Origin: an uncultured Eubacteriales bacterium
GTDB lineage: Bacteria; Bacillota; Clostridia; Oscillospirales; UBA644
Length of the DNA: 49,644 nucleotides
NCBI GenBank assembly: GCA_959604355.1
Contig: CAUHAO010000011.1
Span: 1 to 49,644 of the forward strand
Direction: 5' to 3'
Shown here: one piece after another, positions 24,735 through 32,757 of the stretch
Layout of the letters: every line of letters begins with the position of its first letter
Numbering within the stretch: position 1 is the stretch's first letter
Notes under the pieces: model-generated
Databases searched by the model: none
Seen by the model: only the letters and a program-made list of their open reading frames with translations
Told to the model about the DNA's origin: nothing
Translations under genes and position numbers: made by a program

Positions 24735-25418
24735 ATGACAATATACGGATATGCACGAATTTCCACACCCAAACAAAGCATTGACAGACAGATAAGAAAT
24801 ATAAAAGCGGCGTACCCTAAAGCGATCATTTTACAAGACGAGTTTACGGGCACAAAGCTATCACGCCCGAATTTTGATAAACTACTAAAGATCGTAACTA
24901 AAGGGGATATGATTGTTTTTGACTCTGTGTCGAGAATGTCCCGAAACGCCACAGACGGCTTTGCGGTATATCAAGAGCTTTACAATAGGGGTGCAGAGCT
25001 TGTTTTCCTTAAAGAGCCACAAATCAATACACAGACCTATAAAAAGGCGGTAACAAGCTCTGTGAAGCTCACGGGGACGGCTGTGGATTACATTTTAGAG
25101 GGTATCAACAAATATCTAATGGAATTAGCCAAAGAGCAAATTAAGTTAGCATTTGAGCAAGCGGAAAAAGAGGTAACAGACCTACACCAACGCACCAAAG
25201 AGGGCATTATTACCGCTCGGCTGAACGGTAAACAGATAGGACAACAAAAGGGCGAAAAGCTCACTACCAAAAAAAGCATAGCGGCAAAAGAGATAATCCG
25301 CATACATTTAATCGATTTTGGCGGATCACTAAATAACGCCGAATGTCAACGCCTTGCCGGAATATCCCGAAACAGTTTTTACAAGTACAAGCAAGATCTT
25401 GTTTTGGAGCAAGGGTGA
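24735..25418 (+). CDS. Serine recombinase of the resolvase/invertase family
   Basis: A 227-residue protein beginning MTIYGYARISTPKQS, with the nucleophilic serine S10 and the family motif FDSVSRMSRNATDGF around 62-76. The catalytic domain runs to about 130, then a long E-helix (EGINKYLMELAKEQIKLAFEQA), a connector, and a C-terminal helix-turn-helix (NNAECQRLAGISRNSFYKYK). It could resolve multimers of an excised circular form or invert a segment. AGAAAGGAA precedes the ATG. Confidence 0.85.
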   Translation: MTIYGYARISTPKQSIDRQIRNIKAAYPKAIILQDEFTGTKLSRPNFDKLLKIVTKGDMIVFDSVSRMSRNATDGFAVYQELYNRGAELVFLKEPQINTQTYKKAVTSSVKLTGTAVDYILEGINKYLMELAKEQIKLAFEQAEKEVTDLHQRTKEGIITARLNGKQIGQQKGEKLTTKKSIAAKEIIRIHLIDFGGSLNNAECQRLAGISRNSFYKYKQDLVLEQG

Positions 25419-25800
25419 TTTGAATATTATTATTCAATAAAGCAAATAGACCGCCATTGCTGACGGTCTATATTTTTTATGTAATATGATTGTATGCCTA
25501 TATAATTTAATAGTTTACAACGCCCTCAATTTGCCCAATCCAACCATATGGCGAGAGAGCAATATCAAATCTCTGCCGTCAATTATGTACCTCATTTCTT
25601 TTTATTTTCCATAAATATATTAACCATTTCGCATACTGCGGCGGCTTCCCGCATTGCACACTTCATAATTTTTGAAAATTTCAGATTTTCTAAAAAAGGT
25701 ATGGACAATTCAAGCAAAATATGATATTATATAGAAAATTTAATATTATCATTTGCGTGTGCAAATGCAAAGTCATTGAGTTTTTAGCCAATGCAATCAT
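25419..25800. other. Gene-free A/T-rich interval
   Basis: It holds the serine recombinase terminator (25446-25478) and a small inverted repeat ATTTGC-GTGT-GCAAAT at 25751-25766. I see no open frame with a ribosome site. Confidence 0.5.
25446..25478 (+). terminator. Terminator after the serine recombinase
   Basis: ATAGACCG (25446-25453) pairs with CGGTCTAT (25464-25471), followed by ATTTTTTAT. Confidence 0.8.
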
Positions 25801-26073
25801 TTACAGTATAACTGCTGTAATTGTTTGTGTTGGCTTTTTGGATAGACCCGATATATCCAAATACCGTTTACTATCAATACATAATAGATAGTCGGTTGTA
25901 ACGCCGTATAACAGCGCAAGGCGTATCAGTATATCATAAGACGGTTGCCGTATATCCGTTTCGTATGCACTTATAACGGCACGGGTAACACCCACATATT
26001 GAGCAACTTGCGCTTGTGTTAAATTTCGATTTATGCGCAATTCTTTTAATCGTACTGAAAGGCATACAATCAT
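25801..26073 (-). CDS. XRE-family repressor-like regulator
   Basis: A 90-residue protein from the ATG at 26073 (AAAGAGGTG upstream); longer in-frame starts lack a better site. The helix-turn-helix is clear: RLKELRINRNLTQAQVAQYV, GVTRAVISAYE, QPSYDILIRLALLYGVTTDYLLC. This is the compact CI/SinR-like domain, followed by a short tail. It is divergent from the lipoprotein and membrane protein genes, and inverted repeats lie between them, so it probably controls that cargo. Confidence 0.82.
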   Translation of the reverse strand: MIVCLSVRLKELRINRNLTQAQVAQYVGVTRAVISAYETDIRQPSYDILIRLALLYGVTTDYLLCIDSKRYLDISGLSKKPTQTITAVIL

Positions 26074-26108
26074 AAACATCACCTCTTTATAAAATTTTAC
26101 CAAGAGTG

Positions 26109-26173
26109 ATGTTTCTTGTGGAAACATTAGTGATTTGTTTCGTAGCATCACGAAAAAAATCGAAAAATGCTAC
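26109..26173. promoter_or_regulatory. Inverted repeats between the XRE gene and the cargo operon
   Basis: ATGTTTC-TTGTG-GAAACAT is a perfect 7-bp inverted repeat at 26109-26127, and a half-site ATGTTTC recurs at 26189-26195. GTAGCAT (26142-26148) and ATGCTAC (26167-26173) form a second inverted repeat with an 18-base spacer. Both lie upstream of the cargo promoter and are candidate operators for the XRE protein. Confidence 0.5.
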
Positions 26174-26201
26174 AATTTTCAAGCATAAATGTTTCTGTCA
26201 G

Positions 26202-26230
26202 TTGCTTTATTCACAATTTTATGCTATAAT
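26202..26230 (+). promoter_or_regulatory. Promoter of the lipoprotein-membrane protein operon
   Basis: TTGCTT at 26202-26207 and TATAAT at 26225-26230 are separated by 17 bases, 38 bases before the lipoprotein start. Confidence 0.65.
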
Positions 26231-26267
26231 TATCATTGGAATTTTATATGCACAGGGGTACTATGCA

Positions 26268-26672
26268 ATGAAAAGAATGATGATCGCATTATTGGCGGTA
26301 GTGTTGTTATTCTCAATTACCGCTTGTAGTGATAATAAAAGCAATAACGGATCCACCACCGATGGGACTACAGTATCTACTACATCCGAGTATGTAGGTG
26401 AATGGAAAGCGAATACGCTCTCTGGCTTAATTGACGGAGAAAAAATATATACTGTTTCGGTAATTGAACTTAAAGAAGACGGCACCGGCACATATAAGGG
26501 ACGCGAGCTGTCTTGGAGTTATTCTGAGGAACAAAACACCATAAAGGTAACGCTTTTGAAGGAAAACCAAACTACTGCGTTTCAGATACAAGAAGTAGAA
26601 GGCGTTACTGTCTTAAAATTCTTTGACGATATTTATTATCGTACCGAAAATTTTGTTCCCATAGCTGAATAA
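26268..26672 (+). CDS. Small secreted lipoprotein, cargo gene
   Basis: From the ATG at 26268 (GGGGTA upstream) the product has 134 residues. It has a lipoprotein signal peptide, MKRMMIALLA..., with lipobox SITAC and the lipidated C20. A Ser/Thr/Asn-rich linker leads to a compact beta-rich domain (VGEWKANTLSGLIDGEKIY, LKEDGTGTYKGRELSWSYSEEQNTIKVTL). This pattern resembles lipocalin-like DUF domains of Firmicutes lipoproteins, which bind unknown ligands. It is 14 bases before the membrane protein gene, so the two are co-transcribed. Confidence 0.72.
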   Translation: MKRMMIALLAVVLLFSITACSDNKSNNGSTTDGTTVSTTSEYVGEWKANTLSGLIDGEKIYTVSVIELKEDGTGTYKGRELSWSYSEEQNTIKVTLLKENQTTAFQIQEVEGVTVLKFFDDIYYRTENFVPIAE

Positions 26673-26686
26673 AGAGGAGAATAATT

Positions 26687-28228
26687 ATGTCTGTTGTTTT
26701 TACAGTACTCGACACCCAATTAGAGTTTCACGATGACCTCAAAAAATATTATGATCTATCATGCGAATTTCAAGCAGCTCACGCTAAATTATATAAAACT
26801 GTAAAGCGCGACCTTGACATCAAGCGAGAGCCTGCCGATGTTTTCAAAACTATCGAAACTGCTGTAAAGCAGTTTGTCGCCGAACTTATCAATCGGTTAT
26901 CAAATTACGGTGTTTTTGACAAAACGGCAAGTGACTATTTGAATACAAACAACGGATATTTGCAGTTATTAAATGCAACAAATTATTACTACGACTATTC
27001 CAAAGGCGCTACTGAGCGCCATACTGCTATAGCAGAAGCAAATAAGGAAAGTGCCAGTGCCAGAATAAATAGTTCTATTACTGGGTTGGATTTTGGAATC
27101 ATCTCCAGTAGTATTATAGACCATGCTGTTTACTCAGCTATGAACAAATCTGAGATACAAAAGCAGTCTTTAGCAGCATTTGAGCGCTTATGCAATGTAT
27201 GTGACAGCATCAATGCCACAAGGGATAGGAATATATCGACAGAGTTGAGCGAATATTACACTGTTCATTTTGCCCCCGCTGTAACGGTTGCGTTGTCAGC
27301 AGTTTACGGTCACTTATTGTCAACCTTTTCCAGTGATCTTGATGCTTGCGGACAACTGGATTTGTCCTGCTTGGATAAAATTGATGTTAAGCGCTCCAAT
27401 GAAATAATCGCCAACATCAAAAATATTGATAATAAAAAGGGCGTTTTTCTGAAGGCGCTCGAACTATGTCCCTATAATGTTGAAGTTTATCGTGAGGCTT
27501 TTATCAGTTATTTGAAACCGGAAAATCTGACACTACAAGCAGTATGTGGCGAGCTTATAGAGTTTTTCAAACTGAACGGCTTATTGCAAAATTACTTAAT
27601 TACACAAGAAGATCTCTGCAAAAAAGCCGCCGATGCTTTGGAAAAATATGACTATGCCGGTGCCACAGAGCTATACAGTGAAATAACCCAAACATATCCG
27701 CAGGCATACGAGGGTTGGCTGGGGCTTCTCCTTTGTGAAACAAAAAAATTCAGTATGGTTGAGCCCAATATTTCTAAGGTTGAGGATCTGTATTTTTCCT
27801 TAAAAAAAGTTATTGATACAATAGACAAAAAAGATGCTATAAACGATGCTTACTACGAATATAGAAACAAGCTTCGTAAACTCGCCAGATTGCGTAAAGA
27901 GAACGAGGAATTCGACCAAAAATTTCTCTCCGAACACGAAGATGTCCTTTGTAGAAATATGAATGTTCGGTTAATCATTGCTATTTTTAGTAGCTTTATG
28001 AGCTTAATTTGGTTTTTCAGCAGCTTTACTAACGCAGGATTATTCATTCCGTTACTAATTATTGCTGCTTGTATCGCAGGCGGTACTTGGTTTAGCCTGA
28101 TAAGTCAAGATAAAGAAATAAAGCGTTTGAATCAAGAAAAGCTCGAAAAGAAGCAACAAATCGATGATGATATTAAAAGTTTAACAAACAGCATAGGAAA
28201 GGGTTGCAGTATTGCAGAACTGCTGTGA
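26687..28228 (+). CDS. Unrecognised 513-aa membrane protein, cargo gene
   Basis: I do not recognise this family. The first 400 residues are soluble and mostly helical. Tetratricopeptide-like stretches appear around 250-275 (FLKALELCPYNVEVYREAF) and 315-350 (ALEKYDYAGATELYSEITQTYPQAYEGW). A basic/acidic coiled coil (about 390-415) precedes two adjacent membrane helices (about 425-445 and 448-470), then a second coiled coil at the C-terminus. No signal peptide is present, so the repeats probably face the cytoplasm with a hairpin anchor. It follows a lipoprotein gene and is controlled with it; the pair could form an envelope-associated unit. Confidence 0.6.
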   Translation: MSVVFTVLDTQLEFHDDLKKYYDLSCEFQAAHAKLYKTVKRDLDIKREPADVFKTIETAVKQFVAELINRLSNYGVFDKTASDYLNTNNGYLQLLNATNYYYDYSKGATERHTAIAEANKESASARINSSITGLDFGIISSSIIDHAVYSAMNKSEIQKQSLAAFERLCNVCDSINATRDRNISTELSEYYTVHFAPAVTVALSAVYGHLLSTFSSDLDACGQLDLSCLDKIDVKRSNEIIANIKNIDNKKGVFLKALELCPYNVEVYREAFISYLKPENLTLQAVCGELIEFFKLNGLLQNYLITQEDLCKKAADALEKYDYAGATELYSEITQTYPQAYEGWLGLLLCETKKFSMVEPNISKVEDLYFSLKKVIDTIDKKDAINDAYYEYRNKLRKLARLRKENEEFDQKFLSEHEDVLCRNMNVRLIIAIFSSFMSLIWFFSSFTNAGLFIPLLIIAACIAGGTWFSLISQDKEIKRLNQEKLEKKQQIDDDIKSLTNSIGKGCSIAELL

Positions 28229-28497
28229 GATAAAATGGCGATTACTCGGACAGAGTATGGAAAACTCGCAATTATCCCTCTAAAAAAGAACAAAAAACGC
28301 CGTTTTTTGATGTTGTTCGGATAGCAGTTTGAAAATATAAACCGCCCCTCAAAACACACGAAAAACAGCTTTTTATGGTGTACCAAAATCGTACCAATAT
28401 TTTTGAGAGCCAAATTTTTACGAGATTTTAGGCGCAAAATTTGAGAATAAATAGACTAAATAGACCTATTAAAACCATTGATAAAATAATCAATCTT
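28229..28497. other. Right end of the element, non-coding
   Basis: Holds a near-perfect inverted repeat CAAAAAACG-C-CGTTTTTTG at 28291-28309 (possibly the terminator of the 513-aa gene), a similar block with GAAAAACAGCTTTTT at 28360-28374, and the paired GTACCA arm. The two blocks, both preceded by CCCTC, resemble units of the array at 22.0-22.4 kb. Confidence 0.45.
28380..28401. repeat. Right paired GTACCA arm, putative integrase arm site
   Basis: 19 of 22 positions match 18761-18782 and the orientation is the same; it lies 97 bases inside the right core. See the left arm. Confidence 0.5.
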
Positions 28498-28509
28498 GAG
28501 TGGGAATAA
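28498..28509. repeat. attR core, right copy of 12-bp direct repeat
   Basis: GAGTGGGAATAA, identical to the end of guaA. It marks the right end of the element; chromosomal sequence resumes after it. Confidence 0.8.
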
Positions 28510-28534
28510 TTTCAATCTAATAATATGTATTCAA

Positions 28535-28575
28535 AATGGCAGACAGTGGTTTTCGCTGTCTGCCATTATTTTATT
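28535..28575 (+). terminator. Terminator just outside the element, probable original guaA terminator
   Basis: AATGGCAGACAG (28535-28546) pairs perfectly with CTGTCTGCCATT (28556-28567) and ATTTTATTAT follows. No complete gene precedes it within the element end, and it lies 26 bases past the guaA-derived core. Confidence 0.75.
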
Positions 28576-28738
28576 ATCACCATTATTTGAGGGGTAACCA
28601 TTATTCTCACGGATTACGAGGCGCGACCGGATAGGTCAAGGCTGAAACTCCGACTGAGTGGTTGTTTGGATAAATAAATATCCGCGGCATAGCCAACGAA
28701 ACGGTAAATACCTATTTGATTTACACATAACAGACTAT

Positions 28739-28772
28739 GGCGGCAGGGGAGCAATCCTCGCCGCTTTTTTTA
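28739..28772 (+). terminator. Terminator of an unassigned upstream remnant
   Basis: GCGGC (28740-28744) pairs with GCCGC (28760-28764), with inner AGGGGA/TCCT pairing and seven T residues. The preceding 28510-28739 interval has only a short frame (TDYEARPDRSRLKLRLSG..., about 28616-28677) without a clear start, so it may end a decayed gene or an RNA. Confidence 0.6.
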
Positions 28773-28847
28773 GTCTGTTGACGGGTACACTTAGATATAC
28801 TATAATGATGTCAACAAAACTTGGTATGAGCCAAAGGATGTAATATT

Positions 28848-29135
28848 GTGAACAAAGAATATATTCTTGAAAAAAGTAAGAAAGAAAACAAAAATGGCAA
28901 TGAAAAAGATTTTCGTGATCGTCAAACAAGCTACGCTGTCGGAGGAATTGTTGCAACATTCTTGAGTCTGATTCTTTCAATGACGGAAAGTTTCATTTTT
29001 AACAGAAGTGACAATGCCCTGTGGATAGTTTAATCCGGCACTTGTTTCTCAATTTCTCTTGTAGGCGTAATCAAATCCAAGAAGAAATGGCTTTTGATAC
29101 CGATGATAATTACGGGAATTGCCTTTGTTGACTGA
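28848..29135 (+). pseudogene. DUF6442-like small membrane protein, frameshifted
   Basis: The frame from GTG at 28848 gives MNKEYILEKSKKENKNGNEKD...YAVGGIVATFLSLILSMTESFIFNRSDNALWIV and stops at 29033. In other frames the sequence continues as SALVSQFLL-like residues and then VGVIKSKKKWLLIPMIITGIAFVD to a stop at 29133-29135. The pieces together match small two- to three-helix DUF6442-type proteins usually encoded beside an XRE regulator, here also decayed. At least two frameshifts are needed to restore one frame. Confidence 0.6.
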
Positions 29136-29175
29136 CGGTGCCGTACTGTCTCGGCAAATAGGAGCAGCTGCATAT

Positions 29176-29298
29176 ATGAATGATGAACAGATATTGAAGA
29201 AAAATTTGAAAATATTCAGAACAGAAAAGAGACTGTCGCAATCACAGCTTGCTGAAATGATCGGCGTATCGAGAAACACTATAAGTTCTGAAAAATAA
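29176..29298 (+). pseudogene. Truncated XRE regulator
   Basis: A 40-residue frame, LKIFRTEKRLSQSQLAEMIGVSRNTISSEK, holds most of a helix-turn-helix but stops before the domain is complete. Intact relatives pair with DUF6442-like proteins and run to 65-70 residues. With the frameshifted neighbour it looks like a decaying module. Confidence 0.6.
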
Positions 29299-29347
29299 TG
29301 TTTCTGCTTTTTCGGAACAGTCTAAGCTCTTGAAATTTGAGTTAAAA

Positions 29348-29371
29348 TCAAGCATAATGCATACCGCTTGA
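29348..29371 (-). terminator. Weak hairpin downstream of the second MATE gene
   Basis: ATCAAGC and GCTTGAT enclose a 10-base loop, 60 bases beyond the MATE stop codon. Confidence 0.3.
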
Positions 29372-29430
29372 TATTATTTAAAGGGGCATGACAGAAGAAA
29401 GGATACTGCTTTTTTCACAGCGACCTTTGA

Positions 29431-30810
29431 TTATGCGTTTTGTTCCAAGGCTTTCATCGATTTTTTGAATTGAACCATAAACAGGATAGCGGTAAATGTA
29501 ACAGCAATCACATCGGCAACCGGTTCGGCAAGATATACGCCCATTGTTTTATCCGATATAAGCTGCGGGATGAGATAAATAAGCGGCAGGAGAAGTACGA
29601 ACTTACGGACGATTGCCACAATAATGGAGCACAGTGCGTTGCCGATGGAAACGAAAGTCATCTGGCAAGCAATTTGAATTCCGAACAGGCACATTGCACC
29701 GCAATAGATACGGAGTGCTTTTGAGGTGAATACGATCAGCTCGACATCAGGTGTGAAGATTCCTACAAAAATCTGAGGAAACACCATAATGAGCCCCCAA
29801 AGCATCGTTGAATAGATAAGGCAGGACGCAAGAAGGAGCTTAAAGGTTTGCTTGACACGTGCGACGTTCTTCGCACCGTAGTTATAGCTTGAAATCGGTT
29901 GAGCACCTTGGGCAATACCTTGCATAGGCAGCATGGCAAACTGCATTACGCTTGTCAGTATCGTCATAGCACCAACGGCAATATCGCCTCCGTATTTGAG
30001 AAGCGAGGAGTTAAAGCAAACGGAAATGATGCTTTCACTGCTCTGCATAATGAATGCGGAGAGACCGAGAGCCACGCATGGGAAAACCAACTTTCCGTTA
30101 ATGCGCATGTGCTCTGTTTTGAGCTTCAGCTGTGTATTCTTTCCAAACAGGAAGGACAAAACCCATGCGCAAGAAACCGCCTGCGAAATGATAGTGGCAA
30201 GTGCGGCACCCCGAACACCCATATTGAATCCGAAAATGAGAATGGGATCCAAAACGATATTGCATACCGCACCGATCAGCACGGTTATCATACCGATTTT
30301 TGTAAAGCCCTGTGCATTGATAAAGGCGCCCATACCCAACGTGAGCTGAACAAAAACAGTGCCGATGGCATATATTGACATATAACCGGAAGCATAGTCG
30401 ATAGTATTTTCGCTTGCGCCGAACATAAGGAGCAGATCGCGGTTCCAGATCAGCAGAACAATGGTGAGTATGGCGGACAGGATAATCTGTAAACTAAAGC
30501 AGCCGCCCAGAATCTTCTCGGCAGAGGTCTTATCGCCCTTTCCCATAAATATAGAAGCTTTGGGTGCGCCGCCTGAGCTTACAAGTGCCGCGAAAGCAGA
30601 TATAATCATTATGACCGGCATACATACGCCCACCCCGGTGAGAGCAAGGCTTCCGTCACCGGGAATATGTCCTATATAAATACGGTCCACGATATTGTAG
30701 AGCATATTGACAAGCTGTGCTATGACCGTTGGAACCGCCAGCTTGAGGAGCAGTTTCCCAACCGGCTCCGAGCCTAAAAATTCCTTGTTGTTTTCCATTT
30801 TATTGCTCAC
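29431..30810 (-). CDS. MATE family efflux transporter
   Basis: A complete 459-residue MATE protein with 12 predicted membrane helices in two halves. Family motifs include LLKLAVPTVIAQLVNMLYNIVD at the start (cited here in parts: AVPTVIAQ, NIVDRIYIG) and GIAQGAQPISSYNYGAKN in the second half. It extrudes toxic compounds using an ion gradient; the substrate is unknown. It overlaps the HAD gene by 11 bases, so they are co-transcribed. A GTG at 30810 is used here; an ATG at 30798 is a plausible alternative start. Confidence 0.92.
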   Translation of the reverse strand: MSNKMENNKEFLGSEPVGKLLLKLAVPTVIAQLVNMLYNIVDRIYIGHIPGDGSLALTGVGVCMPVIMIISAFAALVSSGGAPKASIFMGKGDKTSAEKILGGCFSLQIILSAILTIVLLIWNRDLLLMFGASENTIDYASGYMSIYAIGTVFVQLTLGMGAFINAQGFTKIGMITVLIGAVCNIVLDPILIFGFNMGVRGAALATIISQAVSCAWVLSFLFGKNTQLKLKTEHMRINGKLVFPCVALGLSAFIMQSSESIISVCFNSSLLKYGGDIAVGAMTILTSVMQFAMLPMQGIAQGAQPISSYNYGAKNVARVKQTFKLLLASCLIYSTMLWGLIMVFPQIFVGIFTPDVELIVFTSKALRIYCGAMCLFGIQIACQMTFVSIGNALCSIIVAIVRKFVLLLPLIYLIPQLISDKTMGVYLAEPVADVIAVTFTAILFMVQFKKSMKALEQNA

Positions 30811-31528
30811 TGTCCGTTTTTTGCAATTTCACAATGTACTGCATAAACCGGGTGAAATTCCCGTGAGGATAACAGGAAATATCTTTATTATTTTTGTTGA
30901 TAAGGCAATCCGTAAGCAGAAAAACCTTCATTCCGAGCTTTGCGGTTACCATATCATCGTCCACATCATTGCCGACCATTAAGCATTCGGAAGGCTCAAG
31001 ACCGATTTCTTTCAGAATTGCTTTGTAATACGATGGATTCGGTTTGCAGTAGCTTGAATTTTCGTATGTAGTACAGTATTCAAAATCCTCCGGCGCAAGA
31101 CCTGCCCAACGGATTCGGGCTTGGGTTGCAACCGATGGAAAAAGCGGGTTCGTTGCAAGCACTACGCGGTAGCCCTTCTTCTTCAGCTCTTTAACGACCT
31201 CGGCAGCTTGCGGATTTCTACCGCAAACCTCGCTCACGGTATCAAATTTTGAAGTATAGAATTCGTTAAAGTGAGGCATGTCCTCGACAACCTTGTTACC
31301 ATATACCTTTTTGCAGACATTCCAAAAGGCTTCTTCATTGGTGACCGAGCCGTCGTTGTTTACCATTGCAGCAGTACCGGACCATATGGTTCCGATAAAC
31401 TCCTTTGGTTCGTATCCGAAATGTGTCATATATTCAGCGATTCGGCTAAAGTATGTTGTTACAAATTCGTCTTGATCCATTGGAAGCAAGGTTCCGTCCA
31501 AATCAAATAATACTGCTTTGACAGACAT
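30800..31528 (-). CDS. HAD-superfamily hydrolase
   Basis: A 242-residue phosphatase-like protein. Motif I is F-D9-L-D11-G-T, motif II VLATNPLF, and motif IV MVGNDVDDDMVTA. The catalytic aspartate, second aspartate and metal-binding acids are all present. A helical cap of about 80 residues sits after motif I. The substrate is unknown. AAAAGGAGAA precedes the ATG. It is coupled to the downstream MATE gene. Confidence 0.9.
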   Translation of the reverse strand: MSVKAVLFDLDGTLLPMDQDEFVTTYFSRIAEYMTHFGYEPKEFIGTIWSGTAAMVNNDGSVTNEEAFWNVCKKVYGNKVVEDMPHFNEFYTSKFDTVSEVCGRNPQAAEVVKELKKKGYRVVLATNPLFPSVATQARIRWAGLAPEDFEYCTTYENSSYCKPNPSYYKAILKEIGLEPSECLMVGNDVDDDMVTAKLGMKVFLLTDCLINKNNKDISCYPHGNFTRFMQYIVKLQKTDSEQ

Positions 31529-31692
31529 TGTATTTGTTCTCCTTTTAAGTTTAAATTTCGCTTGGTTTCAGCTTTTTTACGCGTTTGACGAAGCTCTGCT
31601 GAGTCTTTTGATCGTTCGTGAAAACAAGCCGCATTTGATTTCTCTTACATTTCCCATACTATATGTCTTAACAGTTTAATATTGCTTTCTCG

Positions 31693-32757
31693 TTAATATT
31701 GCTTTCTCGGCAGCCTTACTGTAAAGGTGGTCGTTCCGTCTTTACTTTCAACAAGAACCTCTCCGTTATGAAGATCGGCTACCTTTTTAACGATTGCAAG
31801 GCCGATTCCGTTGCCATTGGAAGAGTGGGACTCGTCTGCCTGATAGAATTTGTTGAAAATTCGCGGAAGGCTTTCCTTGGGGATGTCCTTTCCTTGATTT
31901 GATATTGAGACAATGGTTTCTTCATCAACCTCGGTAATACGAATTATCACTTTACCGCCCGGCTCGGAAAACTTCACGGCATTATCCAAGAGATTTATCC
32001 ATATTTGTTTCAATAACTCTTCGTTTGCATAAATCAAGTGCTCGCCAAAGTCAATATCCATATACAGATTTTTTTGCGACCATTTATCTGCAAGCAGAAG
32101 CACGGCACCGCGGATTTGTTCGGAGAGATTGAATTTTGAAACATCGGTAAGTATAGTCTGATTCTCAACCTTTGTGAGATTGAGAACATTGGTTGCCATA
32201 TAAGAAAGACGCAAAGATTCTTCCTCAATGACGGCAAGATATTCCTGCTTCTGTTCTTCGGTCAAATTTCCGTGACGAAGCAGCTTTGCAAAACCGGCGA
32301 TGGAAACGATTGGCGTTTTGAATTCATGAGAGAAGTTATTAATGAAATCGCTTCTTAAAACTTCTGTGTGCTCAAGTTCTTCAGCGGCACGGTTAAAGCT
32401 GTTTTCTATTTCCAGAAAAGCAGGGTGGTTTCCGATGGGTTTACCGAACTCAATTCTTGCTTTGAAATCACCTTTCGCCAAGAGATTAAGTTGATTGATA
32501 ATACGGTTAAAGGGCTTCAAGAAAATCTTGCTTGTAGACATAGTGATCAGAAACCCGACCACCATACTGATGAGCGCCATTAACAGGTAAATATAGCTTA
32601 GTGTCGGCTGTCCCTCTATGGAATTGATCATACCGATCTTCACTAAAAAATAGATGATGGCAATGGTTAGTCCTGCTGCAACGGTGATGATCGCAAAAAC
32701 AAGGAGAGAGACAAGCAGTGTCAGAGCAAACCTTTGCTTGTGTTCTTTCTTTTTCAT
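31693..32757 (-). CDS. Membrane sensor histidine kinase
   Basis: A 354-residue kinase with two membrane helices (about 11-38 and 53-75), a HAMP linker, and a dimerisation domain with the phosphorylated H144 in NNFSHEFKTP. The HATPase domain shows N-box (WINLLDNAVKFS), G1 (ISNQGKDIP) and G2 (NGNGIGLAIVKK) motifs. The short extracytoplasmic loop (about 38-52) suggests the signal is sensed in the membrane. The start overlaps the regulator stop (ATGA), so they form a coupled pair. The target genes are not evident. Confidence 0.93.
   Translation of the reverse strand: MKKKEHKQRFALTLLVSLLVFAIITVAAGLTIAIIYFLVKIGMINSIEGQPTLSYIYLLMALISMVVGFLITMSTSKIFLKPFNRIINQLNLLAKGDFKARIEFGKPIGNHPAFLEIENSFNRAAEELEHTEVLRSDFINNFSHEFKTPIVSIAGFAKLLRHGNLTEEQKQEYLAVIEEESLRLSYMATNVLNLTKVENQTILTDVSKFNLSEQIRGAVLLLADKWSQKNLYMDIDFGEHLIYANEELLKQIWINLLDNAVKFSEPGGKVIIRITEVDEETIVSISNQGKDIPKESLPRIFNKFYQADESHSSNGNGIGLAIVKKVADLHNGEVLVESKDGTTTFTVRLPRKQY

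Larger units (their letters stand above)
18688..28509. mobile_element. 9.8-kb integrative element in the 3' end of guaA
   Basis: The element is bounded by a perfect 12-bp repeat and near-identical paired GTACCA arms at both ends. It encodes a tyrosine integrase, Xis-like protein, HNH-type protein, winged-helix Rep-like protein beside iteron-like repeats, DUF6809-like and RHH proteins, an SprT-like metalloprotein, a serine recombinase, an XRE repressor and two cargo genes. I find no relaxase, coupling protein, type IV secretion gene, terminase or capsid gene. It therefore looks like a small non-conjugative integrative element that may replicate after excision and be moved by a helper. Confidence 0.82.

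Noticed and set aside
18688..28509. Prophage or conjugative transposon
   Set aside because: No terminase, portal, capsid, tail, lysis, relaxase, coupling or T4SS gene is present.
29175..29298. Functional small XRE regulator
   Set aside because: Only 40 residues; the helix-turn-helix domain is incomplete and its partner gene is frameshifted.
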